Assembly (NCBI GenBank): GCA_002840095.1
Contig: PGZL01000012.1
Span: 62,001 to 126,000, forward strand
Direction of reading: 5' to 3'
Origin: Gammaproteobacteria bacterium HGW-Gammaproteobacteria-1
GTDB taxonomy: Bacteria; Pseudomonadota; Gammaproteobacteria; Thiohalomonadales; Thiohalomonadaceae
DNA: 64,000 nucleotides
The notes under the pieces are model-generated. The model ran no database searches. It was not told the DNA's origin and worked only from the letters and a program-made list of their open reading frames with translations. This document shows, piece by piece, positions 59,646 to 64,000 of the stretch; positions within the stretch are counted from its first letter, which is position 1, and every line of letters starts with the position of its first letter. The position numbers were made by a program, and so were the translations under genes.

Positions 59646-60143
59646 ATGAAAACCACGACCCGCCTGTTCGCCCTAGCCGCCCTGCTGCTGACCACGCTGG
59701 TCCACGCCGATCCGCCGTCCGGTTATGCCTTCCTGCCCTACGACCAGGGCCTGCGCCAGGCCCAGGCCAGCGGCAAGAAGATCTTTCTCTACTTCGGCCG
59801 CTACGGCTGCGCCTGGTGCGACAAGACCAACAAGGAGAGCTTCTCCGACGCCGGGCTGAAGCAGCTCTACAGCGCCAATTACGTGCTGGTCTACGTCGAC
59901 GCCGAGAGCGGCACCCGCCTCAGCCTGCCCAGCGGCGAGCGCATCACGGAAATGGAACTGGGGGCGCGGCTCAACGTGTTCGCCACCCCGGTGTTTCTCT
60001 ACCTGGAGCCGGACGGCACCACCATCCTCAAGGTGCCCGGCTTCAAGACCGTGCAGGATTTCCGCGACTTCGACCGTTACGTCAGCGGCGGCCACTACAG
60101 GAAAATGAAACTGCTGGAGTTCCTGGCGGAGAACCCGTCGTGA
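59646..60143 (+). CDS. Exported thioredoxin-fold protein (SoxW/DUF255-like)
   Basis: The 165-residue protein has a signal peptide (MKTTTRLFALAALLLTTLVHA). A thioredoxin-like domain follows with KKIFLYFGRYGCAWCDKTNKESF (CAWC), LYSANYVLVYVDAESG and LNVFATPVFLYLEPDGT (cis-Pro). It resembles thioredoxins such as SoxW and DUF255-type heads. It is coupled by a 4 bp GTGA overlap to the downstream beta-propeller gene, suggesting a shared periplasmic role (unknown). Confidence 0.87.
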   Translation: MKTTTRLFALAALLLTTLVHADPPSGYAFLPYDQGLRQAQASGKKIFLYFGRYGCAWCDKTNKESFSDAGLKQLYSANYVLVYVDAESGTRLSLPSGERITEMELGARLNVFATPVFLYLEPDGTTILKVPGFKTVQDFRDFDRYVSGGHYRKMKLLEFLAENPS

Positions 60144-61339
60144 GGCGGCTGGCGACGGCGCTGCTCGGCCTCACGCTGGCCCTGCCGCTGCAGGCGGAGT
60201 GGGTGTTCGCTGACTTCGAGGCGGTGTCGGGGACGCCGCAGGCCAAACTGTTTCCCCACCTGGAGTCCGCCGGGCGCGGCAACCTCGCCGCCGGCGGCGG
60301 CCAGCTCGCCCTGGTGTGGGAGGACAACCGCGACGGCAGCCCGCAGGTCTATGCCGCGCTGCGTGATCTCGGGCGCACCGGGTTCTCCGCGCCGCGGCGC
60401 CTCAGCACCGGCGCCGAGGCCTACGAGCCGGTGGTGCTGGGCCTGGGCGAGGGCCGCTTCCTCGCCGCCTTCGAGCAGGACGGCAAGGTGGTGATGCGGG
60501 TGTTCTCCGCCGCCGCGCAGGGCCCGCTGGCAACGTTGGACGCCGCGGCGTCCGCCCAACCCACCCTGGCCGCCGGCAAGGTCGGGTTGCATGCGGTGTG
60601 GGGCCGGCGCGACGGCCGCTTCCTGCGCCTGGTCAGCGCCCCGCTCACCGTGGACGGCCTGAAGCCCCACGCCGGCGCGGCCCGCGCCGTGGATACCAGT
60701 CCGGCACAGGACGAACAGCTCTACGCCTCCCTGGTCGCCACCGCCGGCGGTTATGCCCTGGCCTGGGAAGACCGCCGCGCCGGCCACACCCGCCTGCTCA
60801 CGGCGACGAGCAGCGACGGCAGGAAGTGGAGCGAACCGCAGCCGCTGAACGAAATTCCCCGCAGCGGCACGGCGCGCGAACTGGGCCTGGGCCGCGGCCC
60901 CGGCGTCACCCGCGTCTGCCTTGCCGGCGACGGCGCGGATACCGTGGCGGCGGTGTGGATGGACAAGCGTGATTTTCTTTCCGGCTACGACATTTACGCC
61001 GGTGTGAGCACCGACGGCGGCGCAGGCTTCGGCGCCAACGAAAAGGCCCAGGACGTATTCGGCGCAGAAAAGCCCCAGTGGCACCCGGCCGTCGCGGTCA
61101 CGCCCCATGGCGTGGTCGCCGCCTGGGACGACCCGCGCGACGACAGCCCCGACATCTGGCTTGCCGCCCGCGCTGGCGGGAAGGATTGGAGCGACGATTT
61201 CACCCTCGACGGGGCCCGCGGCACCGGCAGCCAGGACAACCCGGCCCTGCTGTGGCACGGCGGCCGCCTCCACCTGGCCTGGGTGCACCGCGACGAGCAG
61301 GGCGGCCAGGTGCGCTATGCGCAGGCGCGGTGGGAGTAG
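60140..61339 (+). CDS. Exported beta-propeller (sialidase/BNR-like) protein
   Basis: The 399-residue protein has a signal peptide (VRRLATALLGLTLALPLQA) and repeats of the BNR/beta-propeller type. They are visible in LALVWEDNRDGSPQVYAAL, YALAWEDRRAGHTRLLTA, AAVWMDKRDFLSGYDIYAGVS and AAWDDPRDDSPDIWLAA; Asp-rich WEDxRDG motifs recur five or more times. Enzymatic activity as a sialidase is unlikely without the Arg triad; a binding or scaffold role is more likely. The GTG at 60140 overlaps the stop of the thioredoxin-like gene. Confidence 0.8.
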   Translation: MRRLATALLGLTLALPLQAEWVFADFEAVSGTPQAKLFPHLESAGRGNLAAGGGQLALVWEDNRDGSPQVYAALRDLGRTGFSAPRRLSTGAEAYEPVVLGLGEGRFLAAFEQDGKVVMRVFSAAAQGPLATLDAAASAQPTLAAGKVGLHAVWGRRDGRFLRLVSAPLTVDGLKPHAGAARAVDTSPAQDEQLYASLVATAGGYALAWEDRRAGHTRLLTATSSDGRKWSEPQPLNEIPRSGTARELGLGRGPGVTRVCLAGDGADTVAAVWMDKRDFLSGYDIYAGVSTDGGAGFGANEKAQDVFGAEKPQWHPAVAVTPHGVVAAWDDPRDDSPDIWLAARAGGKDWSDDFTLDGARGTGSQDNPALLWHGGRLHLAWVHRDEQGGQVRYAQARWE

Positions 61340-61368
61340 ACCGGCGCCGATCCTGAACCGCGCCCCGC

Positions 61369-61389
61369 GTAGGGTACGCACCACGCACC
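61369..61389. repeat. GTAGGG-GCGCACC dispersed repeat
   Basis: GTAGGGTACGCA-N2-ACGCACC copy 30 bp after the beta-propeller stop, between convergent genes. Confidence 0.55.
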
Positions 61390-61415
61390 TTTTCCCCGCG
61401 AGCCCCCTGGCGAAC

Positions 61416-61778
61416 TCAGGCCGCAAACAACGGCGAGGTGTCGGCGTAAATGCGGTAGTCCCGGATCAGGCCCTCCGCCAGGCCCATGATATTGGCGAAC
61501 GGGAGAGTAATCTCGCTGCCGTCGTGGCGGGTATAGGTGGCCGTGCCGCGGCAGATGGCCGTGCCGTCCACCACCCACACCTGGTCCAGCGCATGGGATA
61601 TTCCGGCGATGGCGGCAAAGAAGCCGCCCACCGCCGCCGCGATCTCCGCCCGCCCGCACACCGCCGGGGCATTGCCGAAGACAAAGCGCGCATCGGCCGT
61701 CAGATAGCCGGCAAAGGCCTCCGCGTCGCGCCGATCGATGGCCTGGAACAGGCCGGACATCCACTCTGGAACCTGCAT
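61416..61778 (-). CDS. NTF2-like (SnoaL-type) protein
   Basis: The 120-residue protein has an NTF2/SnoaL-like fold: WMSGLFQAIDRRDAEAFAGYLTADARFVFG, then IAAAVGGFFAAIAGISHALDQVW and a beta-rich C-terminus (ICRGTATYTRHDGSEITLPFANIMGLAEGLIRDYRIYAD in order). The fold serves isomerases, dehydratases and binding proteins; no catalytic set is clear. It is divergent from the SOR-like gene with a 189 bp regulatory gap. Confidence 0.82.
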   Translation of the reverse strand: MQVPEWMSGLFQAIDRRDAEAFAGYLTADARFVFGNAPAVCGRAEIAAAVGGFFAAIAGISHALDQVWVVDGTAICRGTATYTRHDGSEITLPFANIMGLAEGLIRDYRIYADTSPLFAA

Positions 61779-61834
61779 TTACGTCTCCCCCTGCTGCAAA
61801 GGCGCCATCCTGCCTGTTTATCGTTGCAACTCCA

Positions 61835-61848
61835 TTGACTGACATCAA
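61835..61848. promoter_or_regulatory. FNR/CRP-family operator dyad (TTGACTGACATCAA)
   Basis: A near-perfect TTGAT-N4-ATCAA dyad (one base off) in the gap between the NTF2-like and SOR-like genes, centred about 126 bp before the SOR-like start. Confidence 0.55.
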
Positions 61849-61882
61849 TCGGCACCAGGCCAAGTTTTTTCTATCTATTACT

Positions 61883-61897
61883 TGATAATTTTTATCA
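61883..61897. promoter_or_regulatory. Palindrome TGATAA-TTT-TTATCA in an AT-rich control region
   Basis: An exact 15 bp palindrome in a conspicuously AT-rich segment (61860-61930) before the SOR-like gene. It could be an operator or promoter-associated site. The nearby TTTCTATCTATT (61868-61879) matches a sequence before the DUF2061 gene on the other strand. Confidence 0.4.
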
Positions 61898-61967
61898 GGC
61901 ATATATATTAGCATTTAAGTAGGTTATTAAATGCCTACATACTCTTCAGCCCGATAGGAGGTGCATC

Positions 61968-62420
61968 ATGGCCGGTAGCCTGATCAACAACTTTCCCCAC
62001 GACGGCGTGGTCACGGTCAATCGCGTGATCCTCAAGCCCGGATATTCCGTCGATGACTTGCAGGAGCGCGTCGCCCTGCTGTGTGAAAACGTCAAAACCT
62101 ATCACTCCACCACCGGCTTCGTCGGCGGCTTCGTCTCCCTCAACAGCGGCGCCGTATCCAACGAAGGCTCCACCGTGGGCCAGGCCGTGGACAGCCCGCT
62201 CAAGGGCAGGGAGGCGCTGATCATCACCTTCTGGCGCTCCTTTGCCGAGCATGAGGAATCGCACAAGTCGCCCACCTTCCAGCCGCTGTTCAAGGAAGTG
62301 CTGGAACTGTGCGAAAACGGCAACGAGGAGATCGCCTACGAAATGCTCTGGTCCGGCGCCGCCTATAATGCTGAGGAAGCCCGCCAGGCCCAGGAAACCA
62401 AGGCGCGCTACGCCGCCTGA
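61968..62420 (+). CDS. Small dimeric alpha/beta-barrel protein resembling one half of sulfur oxygenase reductase
   Basis: The 150-residue cytoplasmic protein (no signal peptide) has GAGGAGGTGCATC-like upstream spacing, with GGAGG at 61956-61960. It shows a pattern reminiscent of SOR: VALLCENVKTYHS (Cys39) just before GFVGGFVS (50-57), then STVG, TFWRSFAEHEESH (His95, His99 in HEExH) and a later Cys115 and Glu120/121/125. In SOR the catalytic Cys31 precedes GFVG and iron is held by H86, H90 and E114. The protein equals about half a SOR. A generic antibiotic-biosynthesis-monooxygenase-like fold is the alternative. It is followed by YeeE/YedE and TusA genes, which favours a sulfur role (inference). 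Confidence 0.5.
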   Translation: MAGSLINNFPHDGVVTVNRVILKPGYSVDDLQERVALLCENVKTYHSTTGFVGGFVSLNSGAVSNEGSTVGQAVDSPLKGREALIITFWRSFAEHEESHKSPTFQPLFKEVLELCENGNEEIAYEMLWSGAAYNAEEARQAQETKARYAA

Positions 62421-62462
62421 TTTGTCCCTAATCAGCAGCCGTCATACCCACATCCGCTGCTG

Positions 62463-62505
62463 CAGCCCCCGCTGGTCGCAAGACTGCCGGGGGCTGTTTT
62501 ATTTT
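62463..62505 (+). terminator. Rho-independent terminator after the SOR-like gene
   Basis: CAGCCCCCG and CGGGGGCTG arms enclose a 16 bp loop, followed by TTTTATTTT, 43 bp after the stop. The SOR-like gene is therefore probably a separate transcript from yedE. Confidence 0.82.
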
Positions 62506-62588
62506 CGGCCCCGCCCATCGCCGGCCTTGCCCGCCGCAGTAACCACGTATTACAGTCAGATGCCAACCACCGCATAACAATACAAGGC

Positions 62589-63701
62589 ATGGTCGAGTCA
62601 CCCTTCCTGTTGATAGCCGCCACCTCCGCCGCCGCCGGCCTCACCGCCGGCTTTGTCATGCACCGATCCGATTTCTGCGTCACCGCCATGTTTCGCGACC
62701 TGTTCCTGGTGGGTGATTTCTTCCTGCTGCGCATGCTGGTGCTGCTGGTGGTGGTCAGCATGGTGGCCTTCGAACTGGGCCGCGCCGGCGGCATGCTCAC
62801 CCCCTACCCCTTCCCCCTGCTCGGCCCCGGCTCCCTCGCCACCCTCATCGGCGGCCTGGTGTTCGGCATCGGCATGGTGCTGGCGGGCGGTTGCGTGGTG
62901 GGCACCCTGTACAAGCTGGGGGCCGGCAGCATGATCAGCGCCGTGGCCTTCCTCGGCCTATTGGCCGGCTCGGCGCTGTATGCCGAATGGCACCCGTGGT
63001 GGAGCGCCTTTGCCCGGGCCACCGCCCTCGGCCCCGCCCTCACCCTGCCGCAGTGGCTGGACGTCGCCCCGGCGCTGCTGATCCTGCCGCTCGCCGCGGT
63101 CGGCGCCGCCTATCTCTACCGCTGCCGACGCCGCGGCCTGCTCACCCGGCCGGCCTACGCCGCCGGTCACATCCCGCCCTGGCAGGCGGCCCTGATCCTG
63201 GCCGCCGTCGGCTTTGTATCCTGGCTGTTCATCGGCATGCCCCTGGGCATCACCACCTCCTACGCCAAGCTGGGCGCATCGGTGGAGGCTCTTTTCTGGC
63301 CCGGCCACGTGGCGGGCCTGGCCTATTTCCAGGCGCTGGGGCTGAACTACACGCCGCCCTTCGCCACCGAGCCCGTCAGCGGCGGCGCCGGTCCGCAGCT
63401 GGACGCCATCGCCGCCATCCAGTATCCGCTCATCGTCGGCATCATCCTGGGCGCGGCCGTTTCGGCTCTGCAGGTACGCGAATGGCGCCTGCACTGGCGC
63501 ATACCGCCGCGCCACTATGCCTCGGCCCTGCTCGGCGGCCTGCTGCTCGGCGCCGGCGCGCGCATGGTGCCCGGCTGCAACATCTGGCACCTGTGGGGCG
63601 GCCTCCCCATCCTCGCCGTGCAAAGCCTGCTGTTCCTGCTCGGCATCCTGCCCGGCGCCTGGATCGGCGGCAAACTGTTGACCCGATATGTTGTGCGTTG
63701 A
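62589..63701 (+). CDS. YeeE/YedE family sulfur-compound transporter (TsuA-like)
   Basis: The 370-residue membrane protein has about nine TM helices and the two conserved-Cys segments of the YeeE/YedE family: VLAGGCVVGTLYKLGAG (about residues 97-113) and GARMVPGCNIWHLWGGLP (about 320-337), plus CxT-type MHRSDFCVTAMFRD near the start. Characterised members take up thiosulfate through cysteine relays (TsuA). The neighbouring TusA-like carrier 27 bp downstream fits a pathway that passes sulfur from the transporter. Start 62589 is the first Met of the conserved region. Confidence 0.9.
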   Translation: MVESPFLLIAATSAAAGLTAGFVMHRSDFCVTAMFRDLFLVGDFFLLRMLVLLVVVSMVAFELGRAGGMLTPYPFPLLGPGSLATLIGGLVFGIGMVLAGGCVVGTLYKLGAGSMISAVAFLGLLAGSALYAEWHPWWSAFARATALGPALTLPQWLDVAPALLILPLAAVGAAYLYRCRRRGLLTRPAYAAGHIPPWQAALILAAVGFVSWLFIGMPLGITTSYAKLGASVEALFWPGHVAGLAYFQALGLNYTPPFATEPVSGGAGPQLDAIAAIQYPLIVGIILGAAVSALQVREWRLHWRIPPRHYASALLGGLLLGAGARMVPGCNIWHLWGGLPILAVQSLLFLLGILPGAWIGGKLLTRYVVR

Positions 63702-63728
63702 ACCCATAACAAAAAAGGAGCTTCGACC

Positions 63729-63977
63729 ATGGAACAGGTAAACAGCATCACCATCGACATCAGCGGCCAGATTTGTCCTTCCTGCCTGCTGCTGACGCTG
63801 AAGGAACTCAACCAGCACGCCGCCGCAGTGCGCAGCGGCGACACCGAGATCGTGGTCACCACCGACGACCGCCAGGCCACCGCCACCATTCCCGACGCGG
63901 TAAACAAAATGGGCTACGCAGCGGAGGTGACCCGTGTGGACGCCGGCTACCGCATTCGCGTCTGCGCCAAACGCTGA
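63729..63977 (+). CDS. TusA-like sulfur carrier with CPSC motif
   Basis: The 82-residue protein has the TusA fold signals: ITIDISGQICPSCLLLTLKELN near the start, VTTDDRQATATIPDAVNKMGYAAEV and a C-terminal strand. Canonical TusA has CPxP with a catalytic Cys; here the second Pro is Cys (C16-P-S-C19), so it may hold persulfide or form a disulfide. It lies 27 bp after the YeeE/YedE gene with a good AAGGAGC ribosome-binding site, so the two are likely one operon. Confidence 0.88.
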   Translation: MEQVNSITIDISGQICPSCLLLTLKELNQHAAAVRSGDTEIVVTTDDRQATATIPDAVNKMGYAAEVTRVDAGYRIRVCAKR

Positions 63978-64000
63978 CCCCAACGGAACGAGACGTGGAT

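Noticed and set aside
1-64000. tRNA, rRNA, tmRNA, insertion sequences, integrases or prophage genes
   Set aside because: Reading both strands I found no cloverleaf-like anticodon arm with CCA end, no rRNA-like segment, and no transposase or integrase signature.

Overview
The window is one contiguous 64 kb piece of a G+C-rich chromosome, densely packed with genes and read as Gammaproteobacteria. The evidence is the lptD-surA-pdxA-rsmA order at the left end, the proteobacterial housekeeping sets (apaG/apaH, folA-thyA-lgt, rlmI, rimO, pgl-glk), an outer membrane with TonB-dependent uptake, and a YcbB/YcbK-type L,D-transpeptidase/endopeptidase pair. A YeeE/YedE transporter with a TusA-like protein, an ArsM-type methyltransferase, several c-type heme (CXXCH) proteins and FNR-type operator dyads fit an environmental, possibly sulfur-oxidising or facultatively anaerobic member (inference). 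I see no rRNA, tRNA, CRISPR array, transposase or prophage gene.

Layout. 1-5.3 kb: LPS assembly and periplasmic chaperone genes, PLP synthesis, rRNA dimethylation, DUF488. 5.4-9.2 kb: exported hydrolase, sterol-desaturase-like enzyme, VTT membrane protein, ArsM-like methyltransferase. 9.3-13 kb: a CheW-TM-LysM fusion, ComFB, pgl, glk. 13.2-17 kb: apaG, a methyltransferase, apaH, a CZB-type chemoreceptor. 17-24 kb, minus strand: lgt-thyA-folA and a PAS3-GGDEF-EAL sensor in overlapping order, plus rlmI. 24-31.3 kb: DUF255 protein, a CXXCH sensor with GGDEF and EAL-type domains, an SH3/coiled-coil membrane protein, rimO. 31.5-37 kb: TonB receptor, DUF4198-like membrane protein and polyferredoxin in one operon, then MFS. 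37-42.3 kb: HIT, GST, second SH3 protein, AEC transporter, YjbQ, HU with a Lys/Ala tail, CBS protein, YfaZ-like protein. 42.5-47.6 kb: MacAB-like exporter with two permeases, then a DUF3365 heme protein. 47.6-54.1 kb: DMT transporter, thiol-redox proteins, and the cell-wall enzymes MltC-like, MepK-like and LdtD-like. 54-61.8 kb: orphan DUF2384 protein, TauE/SafE, SPOR protein, mscL, pentapeptide protein, DUF6901, DUF4250/DUF2061, a thioredoxin-fold/beta-propeller pair, NTF2-like. 61.9-64 kb: a small protein resembling one half of sulfur oxygenase reductase, YeeE/YedE and TusA.

Two things stand out. First, intergenic spaces repeatedly carry inverted-repeat elements whose arms are tandem 7-8 bp units (GAAACTC, GATACAA, CAAGTGA, GGGGCTA, CGCAGAGA and CGCCAAGA families). 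Four elements with different arm families share a related loop core, in either orientation. Second, the right end looks like a small sulfur-handling locus: a SOR-like single-domain protein behind an FNR-type dyad and an AT-rich control region, followed by a sulfur-compound permease and a sulfur carrier with an unusual CPSC motif. FNR-type dyads also lie upstream of the CZB chemoreceptor and the heme-type GGDEF/EAL sensor, which suggests an oxygen/redox-linked signalling regulon.
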